From: Ziziphus jujuba
Taxonomy: Eukaryota > Streptophyta > Magnoliopsida > Rosales > Rhamnaceae
Length of the DNA stretch: 64,000 nucleotides
Reading direction: 5' to 3'
Assembly (NCBI RefSeq): GCF_031755915.1
Contig: NC_083386.1
Coordinates: forward strand, 9,362,001 to 9,426,000
Part shown: piece after piece, positions 1 to 15,736 of the stretch
How positions within the stretch are numbered: position 1 is the stretch's first letter
How the letters are laid out: every line of letters begins with the position of its first letter
Notes under the pieces: model-generated
What the model was told of the DNA's origin: nothing
The model's input: only the letters and a program-made list of their open reading frames with translations
Database searches by the model: none
Program-made: the position numbers and the translations under genes

Positions 1-211
1 ATGAAATCTAGTTGATTATTCTGGGTAATTCATTGCCATGAGCATTATCCTCCATGTATATGTGTTATAATTTTCGGAGTAGCTAGGTAACTCAGCTCAA
101 TGTTACTTCTGAATTGGAGGAACTAAGAGTTCAATTAATTAATAAATATACTGAATACACTGTGCCTTTAGTTTATTAAGTTTTTTCCTTTTGTTCTTTT
201 GCCCCTGCAAG

Positions 212-3200
212 AGTGAGGGAACTAGGAACATCGTCCCCCTTGGCACAATACCGTTGGCAACAATTGAGAAGATCAACAAAATGGTAAGTTCTGTTTACAT
301 TTTTCTCTTTGCTTCTGTCTGTATGTTTGGTAACGTTAAGAAGGAAATGATTTTGTGCTCATGGATAAATTGACATGTATCTCTTACATATGAGTATGAC
401 ATGTTCAAGAGAAGTATATATTAACACAGACTTTGAGTTTAAAAGATGAACTTTATTTTCTCTTAATTTATTTCTACTGGATGTGTCATGTCCCAAATAA
501 AATGTATTCATATTATTAGCACTACAATGCATCTGAATGAGATTAACCTATATCTTGAACGAAGTCTACTAGAAAATCCTGTGTGTAAATTGTCTCCAAA
601 CTTTGTTGGACTAGGGTTTCATCATTAACTGTAAGCCCTTCAGCCTCTGATGATAAACTTCTTTCCATTCTAGTGGTTTGCCTTTTCTTTCTCTTCTTGA
701 TATTTTATCTTTTTATTTTGGTGCCATCTATCGCCTTGCATGTTGTTATTTACTTGTCAAAGATACTGTTAAGGAAGTTAAGTTTCTGCTTCTCTCTCAT
801 TTTCATTATGGAAGTGACCAATAAATTTAAGAAAGAAGAAGCTAGATGATCAAAAAATTCGTTTTAGCATCAACCATCATTATTTTGTTGTGTCTGATCT
901 TTTACTTGTGGTGCCAATAGGTCTATGTATTTGTAAAGAATATAGGATTGAAACGAAGAAACACAAGTAACATAGAAAAAGATGATAACTTATGACACTT
1001 TTATGCCTAAAGCACTAGTAAAGACAATTTGAATTTAATCTCTCAACTTAACTGAGGGAATTAAAATCTTCCAACTCATAATTATATCCCTTTTGAAATA
1101 AAATGATTGGCCTATTATGTTTCGTTCTCAAAAATTTTGGATTACTACCAATATGAATGCAACCTTATCACAATACATAAGCATTGATTTATCAAGAGAG
1201 AATCCAAGTTATTTTAGACCATTTTGTATGTGTACTCGGATATGGTAACTTAACAATATTATATTTGTATGGGATTTGTAGGTCGTAAAGATGCAGTCAG
1301 CTCCTCGTCAACCTGATAAGACTCTACCTAGACGACTTCTTCAAGTCATTGGTATTGCTTTGAAATGATCTTTCTTTTGATCTGTGTTGATCCTCTAAAT
1401 CTTTTTCTTCCAAACATGATAAAACATATGTGGTTTAGAGTTGTGCTTGTAGAAGGAAAAGTCTGGATTTATGAAATGTATCTTTTGAATCGTGAATTTC
1501 ACAATTCTTTATAGGTTTGTTGAGGTGTTTGGAGGATAGTTTTGGGCCCATGATATAAGTGAGCTGTTTCTTCATGGCAATTAATGTTGGCATAGCATGT
1601 ACCATGTTGTAATATAGTTATCAGCAAGGTCTTTTATCTATACGTCATTATGTTATGTTGCAAGAATTGGACTAGAATGCTCATGCGTTAAGAAACATTC
1701 AAGAACAATGTATAAGCTATTGTATAGATATTTCATGATACTATCCTTGGTCATGATTTCTATTCATGCTGTCATTTGGCTCCTTTTAGCCTTTGTACTT
1801 CTTTGACTTTGTTAGATATAATACTTTGTTGTGGTTTTATTTTCATAGTTGGATTTACTTTTTGATCAGTTTAAGCTTGTGGATTTAATGGTAACTTACA
1901 GTAGTAGAACTCTGGTTTGTTTATTTGGTCTTGTTTGTGAATCTTACTAATCCCTTGGTGTGGTAATTTATTGTTCTACGCATGTAAGGCCTTCTTTATT
2001 CCATTATTGGATGAGGCTACATTTGAGGGGGAAGTGTTAAATATAATGTTGAGATGTCTTAATATACATTGTTGGGTCTTCTTGTTATATAGTTAAGCTA
2101 TTCGGATGGTATTAACATAATAGGCTTGAATCAATGCATCTTTTCGTGGGATTTCATTAAATATCGCCAAATTAAAAACCACAAAAATCTGCACATTAGT
2201 TTAAACCAACTTTTACTACAATTAGTAATGGTAATAGGGCACAAGGTGAATGTGTTCGAGTAAAGAATCTACTCTTCACTGTGTTAAGAAATAAGATTAT
2301 AATATAGACAGACAAGCTAAACACATTAGAACAAAGAATTTGGTTAGTGATAGGCATAGGGACTTGAAACAGAAGCACATGCTTTGATGCATTGTTTGTA
2401 TTGGAAAAGAGAAAATATAAAAAGTTGAAGAAACTATCCAATCAGATGGGGATGACTTTTTATCAATGATGAAAAGGTAGAAGTTTAAACCCACGTAATT
2501 ACAATAACAAGGACTTTTTTCCCAGGTTGCCTCGTTTGTGTTCAAAATGAACAATGCCTTGATTTTGTGACTGGAGGTATTGTGAGGAATAAAGTGATCT
2601 TTTTGTATTTTACAGGCAAAGACATGAGAATTATCGTCTTTGGTTTTCGACCTCGAACAAAGCAGGTAAGTTTTCATCGTCAATTTGTCAGTTTTATCAT
2701 AGTCCAAAGTAGTTTTGACTTGTGAAAAGGCAGCATTTCTTTGATTTGTATTAGTTTTTATCATTGCAATGGATAAAGCATTAAGAATTTTCAATCTCTA
2801 AAGTTAAAAAGAAAAACAACGTATAATATAAATGAGGAGAGAGAGAGAGAGAGAACAAAAAACTAATTTTTTTTTTTTTTAAAACCCGAACCAAAGTTTC
2901 TTTTCTTTTTTCTTTTTAATTATTAAAGTTAATGGCTTTTCTAGTTGGAACTGTTGTTTGCTTGTTTAGTCATTATGATTTTCTTCATATGAAAAACCTA
3001 CCATTCTCTTTTAGGTCTAAGAATACATGTTTTCCTGTGAATACTTTTCTTTTTTTATGTGCAATTTTGATGTAGGATGGGTGGGAAGGGAAAGAAAACA
3101 GAAAATTAAAAGATAGGTTCTAGCATCACACCAGAACAATTTTAGGAATCACTCCTAAAACCTAGGCATCACACCTAAGTTTGTTTTGCATCACAAAACC

Positions 3201-6200
3201 AGAGGAATAACTCTCAGAAAATAAATTGTATTATTAATCAACTTCCGAAAAGAGTTACAAAAACCCCTATCTATAATAAAATCACCTAATAACATTAGGA
3301 AACTAAAATAATAAGAAACCTAGTTAAATTAGGAAACCAAATAATAAACCTAAAGGAAACTAAAATAATAATTAAAAAAAAAAAAACCTAATAAACCTAA
3401 TAATATTAAAATCATAAAAATCATAAAACCCTAATGATTAAAATTTTATGTAATCTTCATCGTTCTCCATCAGATTTCAAATTTTTTATTTCAATCCATA
3501 TAAATAAAAGAAGGTTTTTATTTCGGTTGAATACTTTGAATTGCTAATTAAAGTTTTATACTTGTATTATACTTGTATTTGCAGTGTTAACTCAGAGTAT
3601 AAATTGTTCAAAAAATTTTATATGCAATCTGATGCTTATTACTGTAACCGTTATCAGCTTTGATTTAATTTTGAAATGCTAACAGAGGCGTAGAATATAC
3701 GATGCATTGCTGGGATCTACAAAGCCATCAAGAATCTTGGATCTTTATGCTTTTATCTCTGGACCTTCCAAATTCAACAATACTAATCCTCAGGTGCGTT
3801 TACTTAAGGAGTATTTTCGGCTTCTTGGGAAGGACACAACTCATGCATCCATGAGCATGATAGAAAATCAGTCTTTTACATTGTCCAATGACTTATGGAG
3901 AATAAGTAGTGCAAATTCCAACTATACAATGTGCCAGAGTTATCCATTTGCCTTGATTGTTCCAAAACTCATTCCGTAAGATTCCATGAGCCATCAATTG
4001 CTAAGTTGTGTTAATGAATTTCTATTTCAACAACTAAAATTTGCTATTGACATATTTGCATAACTGCTGATGCCAGTGATCAGGAAGTTCTCCAAGCATC
4101 CACCTTCCGTGCAAGATGTCGGTTGCCTGTAGTGACGTGGTGTCATCCTGGTGTGCAATGAATCTTTATTTCTTGTACTTTAGTTTGTCATTGATATACT
4201 TATGTCTTTGTATTTGTGACAAGTTATAGGAAGTGGAGCAGTTCTTGCACGTTCATCCCAACCCTTAGTTGGTCTAATGATGAACATGAGGAGGTAATTT
4301 GAAATATTTGATTAAAATAAAATCTCGGCGTTTGCAAAGACTCATGCACTCAAGAATTATATTAATTTCCTATGCATTGTTCTGCAGCAACACTGATGAA
4401 AAGCTTGTTGCTGCTTTATGCACTCAACTTGCTGGTGTGGGAGGAAAACGAAGGTGAGGATGTAGATACCTCTTTTTTCCAGTGTGATTTTTACATGTTA
4501 TCTTTCGGCATTTAGTTTCTCTTATATCCTAGTTAAAATTTAAAAACCTTTATCTTTTCCTTGTGTGATTTTTATTAGTTATCTTTTAGCATTCTGATTT
4601 CTCTTATGCCCTAATTATTTGTGTGTTAGGTTTCTTGATCCTATATAATCTGTGCTTCCTCATGGAATATTATGCAAAACCACTTAACTGATGTGATTGG
4701 TTTAGTCATGTTTGTGTTATGCTGTAGGGACATAACCTAAGTGAGGTAGAATGTCAAATCAAATTTGGAGATATTGCAATAAAATTTTACTTTCATATTG
4801 GGCAGAAATAGCAATATCTTTAGGTGCTAAAAATGAAACGTTTGTTTCTATACATGTGATTAATTTATCATTAATCATGCTTGTGGACATTTGTTCCTGT
4901 ACTTTAAGATTCTTTAGAATGTGGGTTAAAACAAAATGAGGCGGTGTTTCTTTACTTTAACTGATGAGTAAGAGGTGGTAATTACTTTTTAAAGCTATGT
5001 GATATTTTTCTGATTTCATGCTAATATTTTTTCTTATTAGGAAGCTATATATTGCCGATGCAAGACCTAGAAAAAATGCTTTGGCAAATGGTGCAATGGG
5101 TGGTGGCTCGGAGTCATCTTCAAATTATTTTCAATCGGAGGTCTGTTTCAGTTTTAGCTTCCGAGTGATGCATTTTTTAATTTTAACATCATAGTTTTGC
5201 TAATTTCATGCTCCTTTTGTGTTTTATTGCATCAGATATTTTTCTTTGGAATAGACAACATACATGCAATGAGGGATAGTCTTGCTCGGCTCAGAGAATA
5301 TGTTGATACTTATGGTGCAACTTCGTCGGATGGAATGTCATCATTCTTGGTTAGTATTGACATCTTATAAAGATCTTGGTGACATATCAGTGTCAAACTG
5401 TAACATCAATTTGCTATATGAAACTAAGGAAACATGTATTTTAAAATGTGGTAGAACGTATTTGGAATATGTTGATGAAGCTAGCTTCTATGGTTGTGAT
5501 AAGATAGTTCAGCAAATTTAGTAAATTAGACTATGAAAGTTGACCTCAGGCTAGAACTATATTAGCAAAGTGTGCTTTTATTGATCTAAGCTTCAATAAA
5601 ATATATTTGTGATACTTGTCCTTGATTTTTACTACGATAAGAAAAGACCTAAACCTTTTCTTCTATGGAAACACCTAATTTATGTCGCAGTTTGGTATGA
5701 TTACTTGTTATTTTACTTTTTGCAAGTGCATATATGAAATAAGATTATCAAAGTGTCTGTTGTTCATGATAAGGAGCAGAGCTTGCTTATGCATGGGAAT
5801 CCTTAGACTTACCTCAGAATAATGTAAACTTTTTCATTTACTTCCAAAGAAAAAGAAATAAATGAAGTTTGACCTTTATTTGGAACTCCAGCTAGAAAAT
5901 GTTGTGTTCAAACTTTGAAGTGAACGAGATATTGTTGTGCAATTTGTTTTGACAGAGACACGGTGGATGGAGTTGGGGTGGAGGCAATCTCAGCAGTATG
6001 TCTGCTTCTGTGTCAACTTTAGGAGACAGTGGTTGGCTAATACACGTTCAGAGTGTCCTGGCGGGTTCAGCTTGGATTGCTGCTCGTGTTGCTTTGGAAT
6101 CAGCATCTGTGCTTGTTCATTGCAGGTAAGGCTTTTTGCTGCTGCTGTTGTTTTTGTTTTTTATTTTCATTTTATTTTTATTTTTATTTTTATGTATGTG

Positions 6201-9200
6201 ATCTATATATTCATTAGTTTTCATTTTGGCACTTTTAACCTTCAATTGTGCTTTGTTTCTATGTAGTGACGGATGGGATAGAACGACTCAGCTCGTTTCA
6301 CTTGCTAGTTTGTTGTTAGATCCATACTATAGGACATTCACAGGGTTTCAGGTATCCACTGAACAACACTGGACTCGTTCAAGTCTATTTTGTTTGATCC
6401 TTTGTCTTTTGGGGAGCAGGATATGAATCTCCTAGCTGTGATGTTAGTAGGCTTCTTATGTGTTGCGTGCAAGGTTTTAAGTATACCTGGCAATTCGGGT
6501 TGGTGGGTCGTGTTCGTGTCAACCCGTTTAATAATCGTGTCAAAAATGTCTAACCCGAACATGACCCATTTATTAATCGTATCAGGTACCTAAAACACTA
6601 ACCCGACCTGTTTATAAACAGGTCAACACGACACGACCCGTTTAACACGATTATTTTAACGGGTCGTGTTGACCTATTAACCCGTTAACCTGAAATTGAT
6701 CTATTAACCCGAAAACTAACCTATTAACCCGTTAACCCGAAAATTAACCTATTAACCCGAAATTTTTTTATTTTTTTTTATTTTTATGTTTTTGTTTTAT
6801 TAAAGATGTATTTTTTGTTTTTAAAAAATTAGTAATAGAAAATTATTTTTATAAAATTTTTAATTTATAATATTTTTTAGTTATTAAATATTATATTAGT
6901 GATAAAATATTAATTTAAAATTAAATTTAAATGGGTTGTAATAGGTATATAATCGTGTCGGGTTGAAACTGACACGTTTAATAAATGGGTCGTAACGGGT
7001 CAATTTCGAGTTAAACAGGTCAACCCGAAAATGACACGATTAATAATCGTGTTAAACGGGTTGACCCGATTATGACCCGAACCCATTTATAATAAACCCA
7101 AACCCATTTATTCCGTGTCGTTTTCGAGTCGTGTCGCCGTGTCATGATCCAAATTGCCAGGTCTAGTTTTAAGGATGCATTATTATGGGATTCATATTCC
7201 TATTACAGTTTGGTATATTTTGATTGCTTTTTCAAAAACTTAGATGGTAAATGTCATTTTGTTTCTAAGACCTGGTCCTAGGCCTAGTCCACTTAGGATG
7301 TGTCTTAAAACATATTTAGGAGTCCAAGAATTAATAAGTTATATATTAAAATAAAATCAGAATATATTTCGGAAATTAATTCCTGTATCAGTGCCCTGGT
7401 TTTAGGCGTTTTTATTTGAATGTGACTTGTCATTTTTACAGTCTTTAACTTTGATGTAGGCACTTGTTGAAAAAGATTGGCTCGCATTTGGTCATCCATT
7501 TTCTGATCGCATGGGCATTCCAACTATATCAGCAAGTGCCAACATACCACTTGAACTATCTAGGCAATCTTCTGCTGGAACTTTCCCATCATCACCCATG
7601 CGCCAATCATCAGGATCATATACATCTCAAACTCCTACTACTACTCATGCTCAAACTTCAAACAACTATTCCCCAATATTTTTACAGGTGTGTATTATTG
7701 TTTTCAGCTATTGGAAATATTGTAGATTTTTTCTTTGCAATTCTTAGGCTTTTAACAATCTGAAATTTCAATCTTTCATGGCTTTTTTATTACAAGTTCC
7801 TTTTATGCTACATGTGATATAATTATTTATGAGGCAGTATCCATTGGAATGGGTTGTCTTAATGTCAACTCTAACTCAACCTATAAAATTAACTCTATCC
7901 TAGTCATGCTTCAGAACATGTTTAACATGTTCACCTATTAATGTAGATTGGGTAAATTTCAAAAGTCTCCCTCGAAGTTTGCCCCAAGTTTTGATCCCCA
8001 AAAAGTTTTGGACAATTGTATTGTAGAGTAGAAAAAGTGAGGGGGATGGGGGTGGGAAAGATGTGCCTGCTTGAGTTCTGAGGGAAAGTTATTGTTTATC
8101 GAACCATTGAGGTGCATATTGTATGTAAAGTTATATATATACTTGGCATATCCATATGAAAGACCAATAAGTACTTGCATGTTTATTGCTGTGTATATTT
8201 TAAAAACCTAGATTAATAAATTCATATTCTTGATTGTCTTTCTCAGTTGAGCTTTCGGTTATCTTATTTGAGAGATGGAAGGAATATCAATCAAAAAGAC
8301 TTATAAGAGTAGACCTTACAAGAATTTAAAGTCCAAGCTATTTTGATAGGAATTATAGTGTTTTTAAGAACTATCCTGTCAGGTTCACCCTAAATTTTTG
8401 AAAATTTACCGCCAATAAGGAAAGGATTGTGGCACTTTTTGATAAGGACAACTATAGATACTTGAGGACATGGATGAAAATAACTGATCTCCCCTCAAAC
8501 ATCTCCCAGAAGTTGATAGAGTCTCTATTACCCACACACCCAGTTTGTAAGAGACCACAAGGTTAACCTTGTGATGTTTTCATGCAGTTCCATATGATCC
8601 TCCAGTCACCAAATGGAATCTAGACCATTCAAATTTAGAGCACATTTAGTATGCCATAAGATTTCTTTTTCTTTTCCAGAAGGAAGTCTACACAACCACT
8701 TTCCTAACAAAGCTGTATTCCTTCTTTAAGGTTTCTTAAAAGAAGTCTACACAACCACTTTCCTAACAAAGCTGTATTCCTTCTTTAAGGTTTCTTACTC
8801 TAAATCCACCTTTAGCTTTTAATTTGATGACTATCTCCTTGGATATCACACCTCTAAAAAAATTTCTCATAATTCTTTCAATAGGAAATGGAAGTAAAGT
8901 TGGTAGATTGGAACGCTTGATGTTGCAGCAAAGTAAGTCTCCCTCTAGATGGTTATGTTCTCTTACAACAATCTTATAATTTTGACAATGGTAATAACAC
9001 CATGCCCAACTTTTAGCACTGTTGAACCCTCCTTTCCCATTGGTGAATGTTATTATGTTCTTAACTTTTGTTTTGCCACTTGGCTATTGTGAGTTTAATG
9101 CAAGGTACAGCCTGTGATAAAGTCTCTTTGGAGTGTTTTACCTTGTAATTATTACTGATCTGCTTTTTCAATTTTGATGCAGTGGGTTGATTGTGTTTCA

Positions 9201-11607
9201 CAATTGATGCGGATGTATCCTTTTGCTTTTGAGTTTTCCTCGGTAATTACCCTTATTTTGTATAACTTCTTTCTACATTTATGGTACAGCTGACTGTTGT
9301 ACCGTTTTTTTGTATTTCAGATATTTGACTGTCATACTTTAATGTACTTATGATTGGTATTATCCATTTCATATGATGATAATGCTTTCTGACTGTCCTT
9401 TTTGGGGTAATTTAGGCTTTCTTAGTGGATCTTTTGGATTGTGTTTTTTCCTGCCGCTTTGGGAACTTCTTGTGCAATAGGTAAGTTATACTGTTCTCTG
9501 GCGCACAATAGATTGATTTTTGTTTCCTCTGTGGACAACTTGTAATGGGGATCCTTTTCTATCTTGGAATTGTGACAATTTTGAGAAAATGGTGGGGTTA
9601 ATTTTGGATTCATCTTTTATCAGTGTCTGAGACTTTACTTGTTTGCATGCCCATATCACCTTTTGGAAGCTTGCTGTCTGGACGTAAATTTAATATTTGT
9701 GTGCTTGCATTGTGTACTTAATAATCTAATAATGGCACATCCATTTTAACAACTGCAATATGCTTCCTGAATCCTAACTTTGATAATTGTAACTCACTTT
9801 TTCTTTTACTTCTTCAAGCAAAATTATTTTTGCATTTTAGTTACGTCTGGGAAAGAAAAAGAATCCTACCTTTTTTGTGATTATGTTGGCACAAACTGTT
9901 TATACCTTTTCTGTGAGTTTTTGAGTTAATACTTTTCTATTACAATCTAATGTTTGTAAGTAAAATAAATAAAATTAAGTAGAAAACTATGCAAAAAGAT
10001 TTAAATCTTTGCTGTTCTTACTTTTATTGAAGCATCTTTTTTTCCCTGATTACTGCTTATGTCAAATTCAGTGAAAAAGAGAGGCAGCAATGTGGTATTT
10101 CGGAAACTTGTGGATGCTTGTGGAAATATTTGGCTGATTTACGTGCTTCAGATGGAAGATCTCATGTGCACTATAACCTCTTTTATGATCCAATTAAACA
10201 TGATGGTCCACTATTACCTCCAGCAGCAGCTTTAGCACCTACTCTATGGCCCCAGTTCCATTTACGTTGGGCTTGTCCAGCTGAAGCTCAATCTGGAGAG
10301 GTTGAAGCTCAATATAGGAAGATGGCTATTAAATTTTTTGAACTTCAGAAGGTAACAAGTCTTTATGTTTTCTTTCATTTGATGTTAATATTCTCCTGGA
10401 ACACTCTTTTGCTTTATCCTCTGGAACAAGAAGGAATCCTGAAAATCCATGCCTGGACTTCTGTTTTGTGTTAACGTATTTGCAATTTTATTCTAAATGT
10501 GCTCTACTAGATATTGCTGGCTGATTCAGAAAATTTATTTTTCAAGCTCTTCATTGATATCCTGTATTTACTTTTGCTATCTGATTCTTCTCTCTGTTCC
10601 AAACTTTAATACATAATTGCCAATAGAAACTTTTCTTTGAATGGGTACTGTTCAATGAAAAGTGATACAAGTACCTTATCTGGACAACAAGGCTCTGTGC
10701 TACGACATTTCTTTTTATCATTTTTTTTCCCTTGGACTAATTGATCCTACCATATTACTATATCAATTGTTAACTTATTACATTATTAATTATTAACATA
10801 AGGAAAGCAGTCAGCTTGATGAAGTAGCAGGTTAGGAAATGAGATCCGACTTTAAAGAGACAAACAAGTTGTGTGAAATTTCAAAGATACAGTGATTCTT
10901 TTGTATTCAAGTTCTTATTTGTTTTTATATCTTTTTTAATTCATTGAAGCTGATGATTTATGTCTGGCATATTACTCCTTGTTTTAGCAGATGTAGGAAT
11001 TATTCTTGGTTTAACTAGTTTATGTAGCTTGTCTAGTTTTTCATCCAACAACAAGATGATGTATCGTAAATGTGTATGATTCTCACAGGCAAAAGAAGTT
11101 GTAGAAAGTAAAGCTAAAGAAACAGCTGCAATGATGGAATCATTAAGTGCAGAGTTGAGAAATGAGAAGCAAATCAGCAGCTCAGCTACGAGATTGGCCA
11201 CAAGGGCCAGCAAGGAAAGTGAGGCCATAAAACGAGCTGTACAGTCACTGGGATGCAAGGTCCACTTCTCGAACGGTGGTGATTGTACTGTTGATGTTGA
11301 AAACAGCCTCTTTGATACTCAGAATTCTATTTTTTCTTCTGCGAAAAGGGAGTCTGATGGTACCATGCAGCACAATGAAAAGTCAGATCTGTCTGTGTCA
11401 ATTACAGTTGTGGCAGATGATGCTGTTGCTAGTAATCCAATTGGTCGAATGTGTGAAACTTTATGCCCGTTGCGCACTCGAGATGGAGGCTGCAGGTGGC
11501 CAGATACTGGGTGTGCACAGCTGGGCAGCCAGTTTGTAGGACTGAAGGCAAATTTTGATGCGTTTGATCGCCTTTCTATATATGATGGTTATTTTCAGCC
11601 TGAGTGA
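212..11607 (+). CDS. MTM: Myotubularin-type phosphoinositide 3-phosphatase (5' partial)
   Basis: Removes the 3-phosphate of PtdIns3P and PtdIns(3,5)P2 on endomembranes. Sixteen exons are visible: 212-283, 1282-1351, 2616-2665, 3686-3975, 4077-4150, 4230-4293, 4388-4453, 5041-5140, 5236-5349, 5956-6125, 6267-6351, 7460-7687, 9183-9242, 9416-9480, 10072-10351, 11089-11607. All phases join, giving 768 residues. The first exon ([20 protein letters not shown]) belongs to the N-terminal PH-GRAM region, so the start codon and perhaps 70-80 residues lie left of the window; bases 1-211 look like intron. The CX5R active site HCSDGWDRT is at visible residues 355-363, with Cys356 and Arg362 present. A Lys/Glu-rich, probably coiled-coil stretch starts the last exon (about residue 597), followed by a Cys-containing tail ending FQPE. 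It resembles Arabidopsis MTM1/MTM2; I cannot say which paralogue. It is active-looking and convergent with the next gene. Confidence 0.95.
3115..3475 (-). mobile_element. LTR-retrotransposon-like fragment in a myotubularin intron
   Basis: Read on the minus strand, the segment runs from GATGGAGAACG, through a stretch rich in TAGG/TTTATTAT, to a 'GGGGTTTTTGTAACTC' block. A polyadenylation-like AT-rich block and a GTGATGC-rich tail follow. This order resembles the R/U5 part of plant Copia LTRs. I could not define TG...CA ends or a target-site duplication, so the limits are approximate. It lies antisense to the host gene in the intron between 2665 and 3686. Confidence 0.4.
6482..7165. mobile_element. 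Non-autonomous hAT-like element (684 bp) with 8-bp TSD
   Basis: The element is flanked by a perfect 8-bp direct repeat GTTTTAAG at 6474-6481 and 7166-7173. Its ends are inverted repeats: TATACCTGGCAATT at the left and, in reverse complement, TAGACCTGGCAATT at the right (13 of 14 match). The interior has many CGGGT/ACCCG motifs in both orientations, including tandem 'ctattaacccg' units at about 6670-6760, and is more GC-rich in its flanks than the host intron. There is no transposase frame. The 8-bp duplication and subterminal motif clusters fit the hAT superfamily. It sits in the intron just after the phosphatase catalytic-motif exons. Confidence 0.85.
8330..8940 (-). mobile_element. Degenerate LINE reverse-transcriptase C-terminal remnant
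   Basis: The minus-strand translation shows hallmark pieces of the plant L1-type LINE C-terminus in separate frames: [14 protein letters not shown], then after a frameshift [13 protein letters not shown], and further on [12 protein letters not shown]. These correspond to the family pattern KGGLGIR-L...N-ALLGKW and VGNG..I.FW. Several stops and frameshifts interrupt it, so it is dead. It lies antisense in the myotubularin intron 7688-9182 and contains an internal tandem duplication. Confidence 0.7.
8683..8797. repeat. Perfect 56-bp tandem duplication inside the LINE remnant
   Basis: The 56 bases at 8683-8738 (gaagtctacacaacc...gtttctta) recur without mismatch at 8742-8797, separated by AAA. 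The duplicated piece encodes the NTALLGKW part of the LINE remnant. Identity of the copies suggests a recent event compared with the decay of the element. Confidence 0.95.
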
Positions 11608-12693
11608 ATGCTGTTGATTTAGTTATCAGCTGAACATCTTACTGACTTCAATTGAAAGTCAAGGACTTTTCTAAATGGAGGCCTTAGAATTAAAGCCTCG
11701 GTTAAACTAGGTTAAATTTTTTCTTTTGGTAACTTGTCATCAAATTAACAGGGGAAGGAAAAGCTTAAAGTGGACCCTCGAATTTGGATGGGTCTCAGGG
11801 TGGTTTGTACAGAGAATATAGAGTCAGCAGGCAATTATCGTATTGGTAAAGAGTAGGAAAACAAAAAGAAAGCGCAATTGCGGCGCTATGGTGGTCTGCG
11901 AATAGTTTTTCGATACACTCATTCATTTCTCGAATAAGGTTAAGCCTCATATTGTACAGGTTACAGACAATCTGTATCTTGTAATAATCTTTCATCGGCA
12001 TTTATGTATATCATGATTATTTAGATTTATATTAATAAAATTTTGCTATTATTGACTTCTTATGCATGTCTGCTTTTACATTTTTTATTTTTTTGGTGGA
12101 TCAGTTGCAAAGTAAACATTCAGGAGCGTTTATAGGTTTAGATGTACCAGGCATTTCCTCATTTTTTTATTTTTTTATTTTTAATTTTTTCCCCGTGTCT
12201 GTATTTATTATTTTTGTTCCTCACATATATCAAAATGAGGAAGATTCAATAATTGACACAAACACCAACCTTGTAGACTTGCTGACAATGCACCATGAAA
12301 CAGAAAAAGGATTAGATTCATTGTAATAGCATTACATATTAGAGGAGACATATAGGATTTTGCTTCTTCAACAATGATCCAATCTCTTCTCCTACACTAG
12401 GAAACAACTATTAAGTACGTAATGATGCTTTGCATTAGTAAAGAACATGATGTTCTACATTTATTTGTTCTTCTTTATGATGACAGTCTCCATATGATTG
12501 TAAAAAACATCTACTACACATTTTACAGGAAATGGCTACATAGGGAACAAGTACAAAATTTTTTTATTTTTTATTTTTCAAATTACTAGACTCCTCATAT
12601 CCTTTCAGAACTATACTATGACGTTGACCCGCCAAGAAGTGCTTTCAGATGTATGTACAACAGACTCCTCTCTACTGTCACATTCCGATTAAC
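11608..12693. other. Convergent 3' flank between myotubularin and trihelix-UMPK genes
   Basis: This holds the 3' UTRs of two tail-to-tail genes. A canonical AATAAA at 12034-12039 lies 427 bases after the myotubularin stop. The rest is T-rich low-complexity DNA with no convincing coding potential. The open frame at 12066-12326 is mostly poly-Phe from T tracts. Confidence 0.7.
12034..12039 (+). terminator. Polyadenylation signal AATAAA, myotubularin gene
   Basis: AATAAA within 'attaataaaattttgc', 427 bases downstream of the TGA at 11605-11607 and followed by a T-rich stretch. It is the best canonical signal in the 3' flank; the actual cleavage site is not visible. Confidence 0.5.

Positions 12694-15736
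<3,043 letters not shown>

Noticed and set aside
2196..2794. Overlapping minus-strand frames of 81 and 165 codons
   Set aside because: They run across the real plus-strand myotubularin exon 2616-2665 and its introns, with no protein-like motif.
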